A stretch of DNA of 64,000 nucleotides from an uncultured Bacteroidia bacterium (GTDB lineage: Bacteria; Bacteroidota; Bacteroidia; Bacteroidales; UBA932), in NCBI GenBank assembly GCA_902784435.1, contig CACZUR010000004.1, positions 1 through 64,000 of the forward strand, written 5' to 3'. The notes below the pieces were generated by a model. It ran no database searches. It saw only the letters and a program-made list of their open reading frames with translations, and was not told the DNA's origin. The translations under genes and the position numbers were made by a program. The first letter of the stretch is position 1; every line of letters begins with the position of its first letter. Below, piece by piece: positions 8,001-16,233 of the stretch.

Positions 8001-8616
8001 CGTGCAGGGTGTCTTCCGGGTCCGTGAAAACAATCAGGGGACGGTCTGTGAGGCTGATTTTGTTCACCCGGATGGGCGGCAGGGGCTTCTTGCCGCTGCT
8101 GTCCGGGGCATCTTCTTCGCGGCCGATGGGCAGGATGTCCCAGTTGGCCGCCGTGGAATCGTAATAATGGGCAAAGATGCGCGGCCGCTCCAGCTCCAGC
8201 CTGTGGACATGGATGCCCTTTTTCTGGAGGAAGGCCTTATAGTCTACCGAAACCTGCAGCCGGCGGAAGCTGGCCAGGGTGTCCTGCCCGTTTTCCACGC
8301 CCCGCTGCCAGCCCATCTTGAGCAGGCTGAAACGGCGCTGCGTATCCGGGTACAGGCTGTCGTACCGGGCATAGCGGCTGTGCGGATAAGTGATGGCAAA
8401 ATCCTGCGCCTCCACGTTCAGGAAGGGGAAACTCTTGATTACATGCGCCTTCACTTCCCGGAAACTGACGTCTCCCTCCACATAGTCGGCCGCTATCCGG
8501 TTCACGATGCCGGTGAGCACCTGCGGCCGCAGCAGTACTTGGAGGGCCACCAGCAGCACCAGCACTAGGGCCACCAGGCCGATGAGCGAATTCCGTATGA
8601 TCTTGCCCGCTTTCAC
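5044..8616 (-). CDS. AsmA family inner-membrane/periplasmic protein
   Basis: A 1190-aa protein with a single N-terminal membrane helix (about residues 9-28) and a very long periplasmic part rich in beta strands. This is the AsmA/TamB-like layout; such proteins are thought to help lipid or outer-membrane biogenesis by bridging the periplasm. The N-terminal AsmA block (FREVKAHVIKSFPFLNVEAQDF) and the C-terminal AsmA-like block (ISGKDLSLNESQELSKIAGML) are both visible. It starts 3 nt after ispH and is followed 7 nt later by prmA. Confidence 0.88.
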   Translation of the reverse strand: MKAGKIIRNSLIGLVALVLVLLVALQVLLRPQVLTGIVNRIAADYVEGDVSFREVKAHVIKSFPFLNVEAQDFAITYPHSRYARYDSLYPDTQRRFSLLKMGWQRGVENGQDTLASFRRLQVSVDYKAFLQKKGIHVHRLELERPRIFAHYYDSTAANWDILPIGREEDAPDSSGKKPLPPIRVNKISLTDRPLIVFTDPEDTLHGMFTLRRLMLDGQVDTEHPEQVDARLRLDSMLVSGRLPQDTLSLRLHSLQAHVQQRDVQLEARADARLRTGSFGRVKLPVQLDADLSFPQREEGALEVLARSLHLGVSSLHLNGRGDVVRHPDGLLDLDVEASVKDCPLGELLDEFENNFPLLKKVNTRAILSMDAQVKGPWGPERRPAVNARLLVPPATVDYEGLGRKGRLGVDAVVRTDDMQEVNAEVKRLFVDIAGAKVDASARVKDALGKDPLITLDGKARARVDSLTRLFTLEKGITGTGSVDLQLSGRVRKSQLSMARIGNASLNADLNANGLSLTAEKDSLYALLPTLAVNLSTQANQINRNLKKGTRVLALKADADTLNVSFKDMFVRGGGIHLLAQNSAEILKGGKELTPLIGLLRVGNLQLRDSEGMSVTLKKNTESFRITPVTREQPVPRLSLRSSSEQARGRLGANMMSFQDLKFDLAASRHTRRPRNAARRNQLLDSLQRVYPGVPRDSLLARARAARMRGVSQDDFAAADVRISLSSALQQYARNWDLEGNLNLGGAHLTMPSFPLPTSLSDVRGSFDNDTLDLKNITVLAGGSDVSAQARLTGLRRAIAGSTRSRLKLKADVRSNYLDANELLRGYAYYSTYVPHEEDSVAVLPELPDSAVQRKLLVIPSNLEVDFSLEASGIHYDSLEINWAAADVAMRNRTIQITNALAASNMGDIYFEGFYATRSKQDIKAGFDLNLVDITAEKVITLFPAVDTLMPMLSTFAGDLDCELAVTTDIDTLMNVVLPSVDGVMRISGKDLSLNESQELSKIAGMLMFRNRKEAHIDNMSVTGIIQDNVLEIFPFLLKVDRYQLAASGMQHLTKEFDYHISVLKSPLLVKFGLNAWGPDFDNIHYGVGKAKYRSANIPVYTKELDNVQYSLVGAIHNIFELGVEKAMEENRTGQYFTVEAPSGSPQESVSLQHLEQMGTLVDNMAEDVMSRREALKQEILRLEAEAAAKP

Positions 8617-8619
8617 TTC

Positions 8620-9492
8620 CTACAGGTTTTGAACGGCCCCGGCAATGCTTTCCAGCAGCCATTTGGGGGTGGAGGTGGCGCCGCACACACCTACCGTCTG
8701 GCCGGGGGAGAACCACTCCGGACGGATTTCCGAGGCGTGCCCGATGACATGGGTGTCGGGGTTCACGCTGCGGCACAGGTCGCTGAGGACCTTGCCGTTG
8801 GAGGACGACTTGCCGGACACGAACAGGATGACGTCGTGCCCCTTGGCAAAGGCGGCGAGTTTCTCGTGGCGGGAGGCTACCTGCCCGCAGATGGTATTAT
8901 GGACGGTGAGACTCGCTCCTTTTTCCCGCAGCAGCTGGCAGATGGCGTCGTATTCGGAAGGGCTCTTGGTGGTCTGGGAAAAAATCTCGATGGGTTGGTC
9001 CAGCCGGACCATCCCGGCGCCGATGGCCTCCAGGAGCATGCTTTCGTTCTCGACCACCAGGGCGTCGCCGCCCACCTGGCCCAGCAGGCCCAGCACTTCC
9101 GCGTGACCCACCCGGCCGAAGATGATGACCTGCCCTTCCCGGCCGTCTTCGTGCAGGCGGGCATAGGCCTCGCGGATGTGGCGCTGCAGCTGCAGGACCA
9201 CGGGGCAGGAACAGTCGATGACACTGAGCGAGCGGCGGGCGGCCGCCTGATAGGTGGCCGGCGGTTCCCCGTGGGCACGGATGAGCACCGTTTCTCCGTC
9301 GGGCACTTCATCCAGCGAATTGACGGTGATGAGGCCCAGCGCCTGCAGACGGGCCAGTTCCGCCTCGTTGTGCACGATGGCGCCCAGGGAATACAGCCTG
9401 GCGCCGTCTCCCAGGAATTCTTGGGCCCGGGTGATGGCGCGGATCACGCCGCCGCAGAAGCCGGAGCCGGGGTCTATCTCTACCGTTAGCAT
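8620..9492 (-). CDS. ispH: 4-hydroxy-3-methylbut-2-enyl diphosphate reductase
   Basis: A 290-aa iron-sulfur enzyme making IPP and DMAPP, the last step of the MEP isoprenoid pathway. The three cluster cysteines are recognisable in GFCGGVIRAI (Cys13), CSCPVVLQLQ and VCGATSTPKWLLE. The start chosen, MLTVEIDPGSGFCGG at 9492, fits the family. The longer in-frame ORF starting at 9549 would add residues overlapping cmk. Overlaps the end of cmk by 7 nt, so the two are co-transcribed. Confidence 0.95.
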   Translation of the reverse strand: MLTVEIDPGSGFCGGVIRAITRAQEFLGDGARLYSLGAIVHNEAELARLQALGLITVNSLDEVPDGETVLIRAHGEPPATYQAAARRSLSVIDCSCPVVLQLQRHIREAYARLHEDGREGQVIIFGRVGHAEVLGLLGQVGGDALVVENESMLLEAIGAGMVRLDQPIEIFSQTTKSPSEYDAICQLLREKGASLTVHNTICGQVASRHEKLAAFAKGHDVILFVSGKSSSNGKVLSDLCRSVNPDTHVIGHASEIRPEWFSPGQTVGVCGATSTPKWLLESIAGAVQNL

Positions 9493-10199
9493 TTGAGGCC
9501 GGGGCTTTCCAGAAGGCCGAATTTCCCTTGCAGCAGGCCCAGCATCCAAACCACTTCCTCGTGCAGGGTCATGTGGGTATTGTCCAGGACATAGGCGTCC
9601 GCCGCCTGTCGAAGGGGAGAGGTTTCCCGGTGGGAATCCCGGTAATCCCGGTCTTTCAGGTTGGCCAGGACTTCTTCCAGCGTGGTCTTTTCCCCTTTGG
9701 CGGCCAGTTCGTCGTAGCGGCGCCGGGCACGTACCTGTTCATCGGCCGTCATGAAGATCTTGAGTTCCGCGTTGGGGAATACGGTGGTGCCGATGTCGCG
9801 GCCGTCCATGATGACGCGGCCACCTGCGGCGAAGGCGTGCAGTTTGTCGTCTACCCAGCTGCGTACGGCGGCGATGGCACTCACGGGGCTCACGTACTGG
9901 GATACCTCCCAGCCGCGGATTTCCTTTTCGATGCAGCGCGCTCCCAGGTACAGGCGGGTGGCGCCGTCTTCCTGGCAGAAATGCAAATCCAGCGGCTGCA
10001 TGACGGAAAGGAGGGCGGCCTCGTCTATCTTTCCGTCGGCAATGACGCCGGCTTCCAGGCCTGCGAGCGTGACGCCGCGGTACATGGCGCCGCTGTCCAG
10101 GTACAGGAAAGCGAATTCGGTGGCGATGAGCTTGGCGAAGGTGCTCTTTCCGGTAGAGGAATAGCCGTCTACGGCAATGATGATATCGGGAATGTTCAT
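9486..10199 (-). CDS. cmk: Cytidylate kinase
   Basis: A 237-aa CMP/dCMP kinase. It has a P-loop GYSSTGKST near the N-terminus, the conserved SGAMYRGVTLAGLEAG block, and the RDIGTTVFPNAELKIFMTA motif in the middle. First gene of the operon cmk-ispH-AsmA-prmA. A -7 box lies about 31 nt upstream. Confidence 0.95.
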   Translation of the reverse strand: MNIPDIIIAVDGYSSTGKSTFAKLIATEFAFLYLDSGAMYRGVTLAGLEAGVIADGKIDEAALLSVMQPLDLHFCQEDGATRLYLGARCIEKEIRGWEVSQYVSPVSAIAAVRSWVDDKLHAFAAGGRVIMDGRDIGTTVFPNAELKIFMTADEQVRARRRYDELAAKGEKTTLEEVLANLKDRDYRDSHRETSPLRQAADAYVLDNTHMTLHEEVVWMLGLLQGKFGLLESPGLKC

Positions 10200-10230
10200 A
10201 GTCCGGTACTGTTATATGCGCTCTATTCTA

Positions 10231-10238
10231 CAAAAATA
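10231..10238 (-). promoter_or_regulatory. -7 box of the cmk-ispH-AsmA-prmA operon
   Basis: TATTTTTG on the minus strand, followed by about 31 nt of leader before the cmk ATG. The -33 region (TATG) is a weak match. Confidence 0.5.
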
Positions 10239-10278
10239 GAATATTTTTACGATATTTGCATAAAAATTATCAGTAACT

Positions 10279-11427
10279 ATGAAGGTACTCATTGTAGATG
10301 ACGAGCGTGCCATCCGCTATTCCCTGAAAGAAATCCTGGAAATGGAAAATTATCAGGTGGAAACCGCCGAAAACGGCCTGGAAGGCCTTTCCAAGGCAGA
10401 AAAGGAAAAGTACGACGCCATCTTCTGCGATATCAAGATGCCGGAAATGGACGGCACCGAAATGCTGGTCAAGCTCATCGAGGCCGGCGTGGAAACCCCG
10501 GTGATCATGGTCTCCGGCCATGCCGACATCACCACGGCCGTCGACTGCATCAAGAAAGGTGCGTTCGACTTCATCGAGAAGCCCCTGGACCTGAACCGCA
10601 TCCTCATCACCCTCAAGAATGCCACGGACAAGGCCAACCTGGTCACCCAGACCAAAATCCTGAAAAAGAAAATCTATGGCCGGGAGATGATCGGCGAGTC
10701 GGAGCCCGTGGCCCATCTCCGGGACATGATCGGCAAGGTGGCTCCTACCCAGGCCAGCGTCCTCATCACCGGCCCCAACGGCTCCGGCAAGGAACTGGTG
10801 GCCCAGAGCATCTATCAGATGAGCGAGCGCTCCATGATGCCTTTCGTAGAGGTCAACTGCGCCGCCATCCCTTCGGAACTCATTGACAGTGAACTCTTCG
10901 GCCATAAGAAAGGTTCCTTTACATCGGCCATCCGGGACCACAAGGGAAAATTTGAGCAGGCCGACGGCGGCACCATTTTCCTGGACGAGATCGGCGACAT
11001 GTCGCTGGCGGCCCAGGCCAAGGTGCTGCGGGTGCTGCAGGAGCGCAAGCTCACCCCGGTGGGCGGCGACAAGGAAATCACCGTAGACGTCCGCGTCATC
11101 GCCGCTACCAACAAGAACCTGCAGGAAGAGATCGGAAAGGGCAATTTCCGCGAAGACCTGTATCACCGCCTGAGCGTCATCGTGCTCAAGGTCCCCGCCC
11201 TGGACGACCGCAAAGACGACATTCCGCTCCTGATCAGCCATTTCTCGGAGCGCATCTGTGCCGAAAGCGGCAAGCCCACGCGGGCGTTTTCCCCGGAGGC
11301 CGTGAAACTGCTCCAGGAGCGTCCCTGGCCAGGCAATATCCGCGAACTGCGCAACGTGGTGGAGCGCCTGCTCATCCTGGGCGGCAATCCCGTCACGGCC
11401 CGGGACGTGGAAGATTATGTGATGTAG
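10279..11427 (+). CDS. NtrC-family response regulator without DNA-binding domain
   Basis: A 382-aa protein: receiver domain (about 1-120, phospho-acceptor Asp51 in CDIKMPEMDG), then a sigma-54 interaction AAA+ domain (Walker A GPNGSGKE, Walker B GGTIFLDEIGD, arginine finger region near the end). The sigma-54 loop reads GSFTSA instead of the usual GAFTGA. The chain stops at VTARDVEDYVM, right after the AAA+ lid; the Fis-type helix-turn-helix that NtrC relatives carry is missing, and no HTH is coded in the next 90 nt. The NtrY-like kinase at 12217-15711 is its likely partner. Confidence 0.88.
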   Translation: MKVLIVDDERAIRYSLKEILEMENYQVETAENGLEGLSKAEKEKYDAIFCDIKMPEMDGTEMLVKLIEAGVETPVIMVSGHADITTAVDCIKKGAFDFIEKPLDLNRILITLKNATDKANLVTQTKILKKKIYGREMIGESEPVAHLRDMIGKVAPTQASVLITGPNGSGKELVAQSIYQMSERSMMPFVEVNCAAIPSELIDSELFGHKKGSFTSAIRDHKGKFEQADGGTIFLDEIGDMSLAAQAKVLRVLQERKLTPVGGDKEITVDVRVIAATNKNLQEEIGKGNFREDLYHRLSVIVLKVPALDDRKDDIPLLISHFSERICAESGKPTRAFSPEAVKLLQERPWPGNIRELRNVVERLLILGGNPVTARDVEDYVM

Positions 11428-11446
11428 GCCCGCTACCGAAAGAAAA

Positions 11447-11478
11447 TTTGCAGAAAAAGTGACAAATCGTTATTTTTG
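11447..11478 (+). promoter_or_regulatory. Promoter of efp
   Basis: TTTG (11447-11450), 20-nt spacer, TATTTTTG (11471-11478). The efp ATG follows 41 nt downstream, giving the gene its own transcript apart from the regulator upstream. Confidence 0.75.
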
Positions 11479-11519
11479 TAAGTTCTTTGCAATTAACGAT
11501 TAACTAAACAATACCTTTT

Positions 11520-12089
11520 ATGGCAACAACTGCTGACCTGAAAAACGGAATGTACATCATGTTCAACGGCAAACCCTGCGCCGTTGTGTACTTCCAGCAC
11601 GTGAAACCCGGCAAGGGCCCTGCCTTTGTAAAAACCAAACTGCGCAACCTGGAAAACGGCCGCATCCTGGAGAATACCTTCACCGCCGGTGTCAAACTGG
11701 ACACCATCACCGTGGAGCGTCGTCCCTACCAGTTCCTGTACGATGACGGCGAGGCCTTCAACTTCATGCACGAAGAAACCTACGAGCAAATCACCCTTCC
11801 CCACGATGTCGTAGACAACGCAGACCTCATGAAAGAAGGCCAGCACGTGGAAATGATGTTCATGACGGAGCCCGAAGAGCGCTGCCTCACCTGCGAACTG
11901 CCCACTTACGTAACCCTGGAGGTTACCTACAGCGAACCCGCCGTGAAGGGCAATACCGCCTCCACGTCGGCCCTGAAGGAAGTCACTCTGGAAACCGGTG
12001 CCAAGATCATGGTTCCCCTGTTCATCGAAACCGGCGAAATCATCACCGTCAACACCACGGACCGCAGCTACGGCCAGCGCGTGAAGTAA
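11520..12089 (+). CDS. efp: Translation elongation factor P
   Basis: A 189-aa protein of normal EF-P length with three domains: a KOW-like N-terminal domain (TADLKNGMYIMFNGKPCAV), a central OB fold, and a C-terminal OB fold ending IITVNTTDRSYGQRVK. EF-P relieves ribosome stalling at polyproline. The tip-loop residue that is modified in other bacteria lies near KPGKGPAF, with lysine available. Transcribed from its own promoter and followed by two hairpins. Confidence 0.96.
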   Translation: MATTADLKNGMYIMFNGKPCAVVYFQHVKPGKGPAFVKTKLRNLENGRILENTFTAGVKLDTITVERRPYQFLYDDGEAFNFMHEETYEQITLPHDVVDNADLMKEGQHVEMMFMTEPEERCLTCELPTYVTLEVTYSEPAVKGNTASTSALKEVTLETGAKIMVPLFIETGEIITVNTTDRSYGQRVK

Positions 12090-12109
12090 GCGCCCCTTCT
12101 CAACGTCTT

Positions 12110-12148
12110 ATGCGCCTAATGTCCCCAAAATCGGGACATTAGGCGCAT
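12110..12148. terminator. Perfect 16-bp hairpin after efp
   Basis: ATGCGCCTAATGTCCC (12110-12125) is the exact reverse complement of 12133-12148, with a 7-nt loop. T-rich sequence follows on the plus strand. It probably ends the efp transcript, but it also resembles a repetitive palindrome because a near copy follows 14 nt later. Confidence 0.65.
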
Positions 12149-12161
12149 TTCCGCTTGTTTT

Positions 12162-12198
12162 TGCTCCCAATGTCCCCGTTTTTGGGACGTTAGGAGCA
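12162..12198. repeat. Second palindrome related to the first
   Basis: TGCTCCCAATGTCCC (12162-12176) pairs with GGGACGTTAGGAGCA (12184-12198) at 13 of 15 positions. Its right arm matches the right arm of the 12110-12148 hairpin at 13 of 15 bases. The pair lies between convergent genes (efp and the kinase) and could end both transcripts. Confidence 0.6.
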
Positions 12199-12216
12199 CC
12201 ATAGGGCTGGAGGCGC

Positions 12217-15200
12217 TTATTTTTTGGGATATTTGACGGTAAAGCAGGCGCCGCCCAGGGCGAAGGAGCGGCTGTAGGAGATGCTGCCGCCGCAGTGCTC
12301 CACGATGCGTTTGCAGATGGCCAGGCCCAGGCCGCTGCCGCTGGTCTTGGTGGTGAAATCCGGCGTGAAGATCTTGTCCTGGTTGTGCTCCGACACGCCG
12401 GGACCGTTGTCTTCCACCACAATGTCGTAGAATCCGTCTTCCACGGCGTTGCGTACGGCCACCACCAGGCGTTTTTCGCCTTCGTTCTCGTCCACCGCCT
12501 GGATGGCGTTGGTAAGGAGGTTCACCACGACGCGGGTAAGCTGCGGGCGCGGGGCCGATACCCAGGCCGACGGCAGGCCGAAATAGTCTACCCGGAGGTC
12601 GTCGCGGGAATCGAAAAGCTCCACTTCCTGCCGTACCAGGGCGTCCAGGTCCAGCCGCTCCGCCTTCTGGTCGTACATCTTGGCGAAGGTGGAGAACTGG
12701 TCGGCCGAATCGGCCAGCAAGTCTACGTGATACAGGACGGTGGACGCCACTTCGTCAAAGCGCTCCTGCCAGGCGGGGTTGCCGGTCTGTTTCATGCGCA
12801 TGAGCATCTGCAGCTGGAGTTTGATGGGCGTGAGCGGGTTCTTGAGATCGTGGGCCACGCGGCGCGCCATGTCTGTCCAGGCCTTGTCGCGTTCTACCTG
12901 CGCCAGGCGGCGGGAACTGTCTCCCAGGTCTTTCACCATGCGGTTGTAGGCCTGTACCAGCGGGGTGATTTCGTCGTCCTGGTTGTATTCCAGCGGTTCC
13001 AGGTGGTCGATGTCCGTGACGGTCATCTTGCGGCGCAGCTGGGTAATGGGCTGGAACATGCGGCTGATCATCTCGAAAGTAATGACCCGGGAGGTCATCA
13101 GCAGGAGCAGGAAGATGGTGATGATGGTGGCGATATGCAGGATGGCTTCCGTCTCCAGGTCGTGGGTGAGGTCGGTGAAGGGGGATGAGGCGATGCCCAC
13201 CCTGCGGCCGTTGCTGTTCATGATGGGGGCGTACAGGGCATAGTAATTGCGCCGGGCCGCCTTTTCCCGCTGCATGTAGAAGCGTTTGTGCCCGAACAGG
13301 ATCTGGCTGTAGGCGGTTTCGTTGAGGCGGTGCCCCAGGATCATGCGGTCGTACACCTCCGGCGTGGTGCTCATGACCACCCGGCCGTTCATGTCAAAGA
13401 GGGTGATGTCGCACTTGAGGTTGTTGCCCACGGTTTCCACGGATTGCAGCACTTCCTCCGACACAATGTCCGAAGGGTCTTCCACCTGCCGCAGGTACTC
13501 CTGCAGCATGGACTGCAGGGTGTTGATGCGGGAGGTCATGATGCTTTGCATGTCCGCGTTGTTGCGCTTGTACACGAACCAGACGCTGAATACGCCCATG
13601 GCCAGCAGCGTGAGGCTCAGGGAAATGTATACCACCATGCCTATGCGGGTCTGGTAGTACCGGCGTCCGCCGCTGCCTTTCCGCCGCCACACCAGGGCCG
13701 ATATGGCCAGGAACGCCAGGATGGCGAAGAGGAAGCCCTCCACCACGTAATAGAGCCGTTCCGTAGACGGGCGGGAGATGACCACCACTTCGTCTTCGGA
13801 CACGTTGTGCACGAAATGGTTCCAGTCCTCCACCTCTATGTGACCGCTGCTTTCGCGTTTGAGGATGCCCTCCAGGACGGTGGGGTAGGGATAGGAGCCT
13901 TTATACTGCAACAGGCTGCCGCCCGTGTACTTGGCCCAGGAATAGACGGGTGGCAGGGACACCTGGCCGGGGTCCGAAACCCCCAGGAGCCGCAGGTAGC
14001 CGCGGTCCTCGCGGTTGTGCTTGGACTCCACGGTAACCAGGATGGAACTGGCGCCGTAGTCCTTTACATAATAGGTAAACAGACCGGTATAGGAGGCCCG
14101 TCCGCTGCCGATGGTCTTGTAGAAGAAGTGGGAATTGTCGCCCAGGCGGGTGCCGCTGCGGATGCGCTCCTGGAACAGGGGCGCCGCGCTCATGTCGGCC
14201 CCGGGCTGGATGACGGCAATGTCGTAATCCTGCGAGATGCGGCCCATGTAGCTGCTCACCAGGCGGCTGCGGAGGATGTCGGTGCTGCCGCCGATGACGG
14301 AAAGGGCGCCGATCACCGGGTCTGCCGCAATGGCCGCTTCCGCCCCGCGGAGCTGGATTTCCAGGGCGATGTCGCGGTCCATGGCCAGGCGGTTGGCCCA
14401 TACATCTACCCGCTGGCGCTCCTTCTGGAAGCCCCAGGTGGAAGAGGCGATGACAAAGTACACGCCCACGGCCACCGCATATACGAGGCGTCCCACGGAC
14501 GAAAAGGCGTCGTAGCGCAGGCCCGTCAGGGAGCGCAGGAGCGGGGAAAGGATCTGGATGAGCAGCGGGATGGTGAGCGTGAGGGACAGGAAGCTCAGGT
14601 ATACCAGGCCGGTGAAGCCGTTGAGCAGCACAATCTTATATAGTTCCAGCGTAATGCTGGAGTTGAAGGTGATGCTCCGGAAAGTCAGGTGGATGTAAAT
14701 GCCGATACAAACCATCAGGGCGGTGAGCCCCAGCGCCAGCGCACCCTCCATCCAGCGGCTGTTTTTGCGGCGCAGCCATTTCAGGAGCGTCCAGCGCACC
14801 AGGTAAAAGTCCAGCACCAGCAGCGTGAGGGCCAGGTTGATGAGGATGACGGCCCCCAGCGAGTACAGGATGTGGCCATCGGCATAGATGAGCGGGGAAA
14901 AGAGCTGCGTCACGGGCGAAAGCTTGCGCCCGTAGAAGTACATCCAGACAATGGCCCCCAGCTGTACCAGCAGGGTGGTCCCCATCCACAGGGCCGACGG
15001 ATAGGTGGACAGGAACAGGAGCGATGCCGTAAGCAGCAGGGCCATGGCCAGCCACAGCAGCACGGAATGCTGCCGGGAGGTTTCGGCGATGGTTTCGGCC
15101 GTGAGCTTGAACAGTGGCTTGCCGCTGACGTGGACCACGGCACCCACGCCGGAAGAGATGGGGCGGATGTTGAAGCGGGAATCCAGGTGGAAATGCCGGT

Positions 15201-15711
15201 TGACACCGTTCAGGGAGCCCGCCTGCAGTTCGTTCACCATCTCCAGGCCGGCGATGACCTTGCAGCCCTCCCCGTCCACGGCCTTCTCCAGGAACCATTT
15301 GGTCCCGTGGTTGGCAAAGATGGGATTTTCTCCCACCTCGCTCAGGGGCGATGCCAGGTTGCTCCGGCTGTCTCCCAGCCGCTGGACCAGCGTCCGGGGG
15401 CGGATGTCATCCGAGCGGATGGGAAACTGGTGCGCCCAGCTTTGCAGGGTGTCTTCCACGTAGCGGTACACCACCATGTCTTCGGGCAGGTTCTTCAGTT
15501 CCATCCACTGCGCCGGATCCGTATGCAGGGCAATGTCTATATACTTGTCCAGCAGGGCCATCCGCTTTTCCACCCGCTTTCCCAGGTTGCCGGCGGCAGA
15601 CTCCAGCCTGCCGCCGCTGCGCCCCGTGAACAGCGAGGCCACGAAGACCAGCAGCGCGGCGGCCACCAGGGCCCCCGACAGGCATTGCCGTATGTGTTTG
15701 CTCTTATTCAT
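12217..15711 (-). CDS. Large NtrY-like sensor histidine kinase
   Basis: A 1164-aa membrane kinase. An N-terminal helix (about 13-29) and periplasmic segment are followed by a bundle of about six membrane helices (roughly 220-430), an extracytoplasmic stretch, two more helices (about 655-730), another sensor region, a last helix, a HAMP-like linker and the kinase core. The H-box HDLKNPLTPIKL (His near residue 951) is the NtrY type. The ATP-binding part shows NLLTNAIQAV, EDNGPG and GSGLGLAICKRI. It overlaps rlmH by 8 nt. The response regulator at 10279-11427 is the probable partner. Confidence 0.88.
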   Translation of the reverse strand: MNKSKHIRQCLSGALVAAALLVFVASLFTGRSGGRLESAAGNLGKRVEKRMALLDKYIDIALHTDPAQWMELKNLPEDMVVYRYVEDTLQSWAHQFPIRSDDIRPRTLVQRLGDSRSNLASPLSEVGENPIFANHGTKWFLEKAVDGEGCKVIAGLEMVNELQAGSLNGVNRHFHLDSRFNIRPISSGVGAVVHVSGKPLFKLTAETIAETSRQHSVLLWLAMALLLTASLLFLSTYPSALWMGTTLLVQLGAIVWMYFYGRKLSPVTQLFSPLIYADGHILYSLGAVILINLALTLLVLDFYLVRWTLLKWLRRKNSRWMEGALALGLTALMVCIGIYIHLTFRSITFNSSITLELYKIVLLNGFTGLVYLSFLSLTLTIPLLIQILSPLLRSLTGLRYDAFSSVGRLVYAVAVGVYFVIASSTWGFQKERQRVDVWANRLAMDRDIALEIQLRGAEAAIAADPVIGALSVIGGSTDILRSRLVSSYMGRISQDYDIAVIQPGADMSAAPLFQERIRSGTRLGDNSHFFYKTIGSGRASYTGLFTYYVKDYGASSILVTVESKHNREDRGYLRLLGVSDPGQVSLPPVYSWAKYTGGSLLQYKGSYPYPTVLEGILKRESSGHIEVEDWNHFVHNVSEDEVVVISRPSTERLYYVVEGFLFAILAFLAISALVWRRKGSGGRRYYQTRIGMVVYISLSLTLLAMGVFSVWFVYKRNNADMQSIMTSRINTLQSMLQEYLRQVEDPSDIVSEEVLQSVETVGNNLKCDITLFDMNGRVVMSTTPEVYDRMILGHRLNETAYSQILFGHKRFYMQREKAARRNYYALYAPIMNSNGRRVGIASSPFTDLTHDLETEAILHIATIITIFLLLLMTSRVITFEMISRMFQPITQLRRKMTVTDIDHLEPLEYNQDDEITPLVQAYNRMVKDLGDSSRRLAQVERDKAWTDMARRVAHDLKNPLTPIKLQLQMLMRMKQTGNPAWQERFDEVASTVLYHVDLLADSADQFSTFAKMYDQKAERLDLDALVRQEVELFDSRDDLRVDYFGLPSAWVSAPRPQLTRVVVNLLTNAIQAVDENEGEKRLVVAVRNAVEDGFYDIVVEDNGPGVSEHNQDKIFTPDFTTKTSGSGLGLAICKRIVEHCGGSISYSRSFALGGACFTVKYPKK

Positions 15712-16177
15712 GGTGGTACGGCTCTCCCTTCAGGATGGTGAAAGCCCGGTAAAGCTGCTCCGCAAAAATCGTGCGCACCATCTGGTGCGAGAACGTCATC
15801 TTGGAAAGGGAAATCTTGCCCTGGCAGCGCTGATACACCGCATCGGAGAAGCCATAGGCTCCGCCGATGGTGAAAAACAGGTTCCGCGCTCCGGAGCCCA
15901 GCTGTTTCTGGATATAGTCGGCAAATTCCAGGGAACGGAATTCGCGGCCGTGCTCGTCCAGAAGGATTAAGGTGTCGGACGGCCCCAGCTGTTTCAGGAT
16001 GAGTTCTCCCTCCTTGTCTTTGATCTGCTGCCGGGTAAGGCTGCCGGCTTTTTTCAGCTCCGGAATCTCCACCACGGAGAAGGGAACATAGTGCCCCAGC
16101 CGGGACACATACAGGTCCAGGCCCTCCTTTACCCATTTTACGTCGGTTTTGCCGACGGTAAGCAGCGTTACGTTCAT
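15704..16177 (-). CDS. rlmH: 23S rRNA pseudouridine-1915 N3-methyltransferase
   Basis: A 157-aa SPOUT methyltransferase acting on helix 69 of 23S rRNA. Typical features: LGPSDTLILLDEHGREFRS, the knot glycine stretch FTIGGAYGF, and the C-terminal SKMTFSHQMVRTIFAEQLYRA. The start MNVTLLTVGKT at 16177 is preferred over an upstream ATG at 16219, because a promoter (16189-16220) lies in between. Its stop overlaps the start of the kinase gene by 8 nt. Confidence 0.94.
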   Translation of the reverse strand: MNVTLLTVGKTDVKWVKEGLDLYVSRLGHYVPFSVVEIPELKKAGSLTRQQIKDKEGELILKQLGPSDTLILLDEHGREFRSLEFADYIQKQLGSGARNLFFTIGGAYGFSDAVYQRCQGKISLSKMTFSHQMVRTIFAEQLYRAFTILKGEPYHHE

Positions 16178-16188
16178 TTTCTTATGTG

Positions 16189-16220
16189 CAAATGTAGCGA
16201 TTCGGCGCGGAATTTGCAAT
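16189..16220 (-). promoter_or_regulatory. Promoter of the rlmH-kinase operon
   Basis: Minus strand: ATTG (16217-16220), 20-nt spacer, TACATTTG (16189-16196), 11 nt before the rlmH ATG. It decides the rlmH start. Confidence 0.65.
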
Positions 16221-16233
16221 ATAAACGTCCGGA

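Noticed and set aside
6889-8568. 559-aa plus-strand frame inside the AsmA-like gene
   Set aside because: Antisense shadow; the minus-strand AsmA protein has clear family features.
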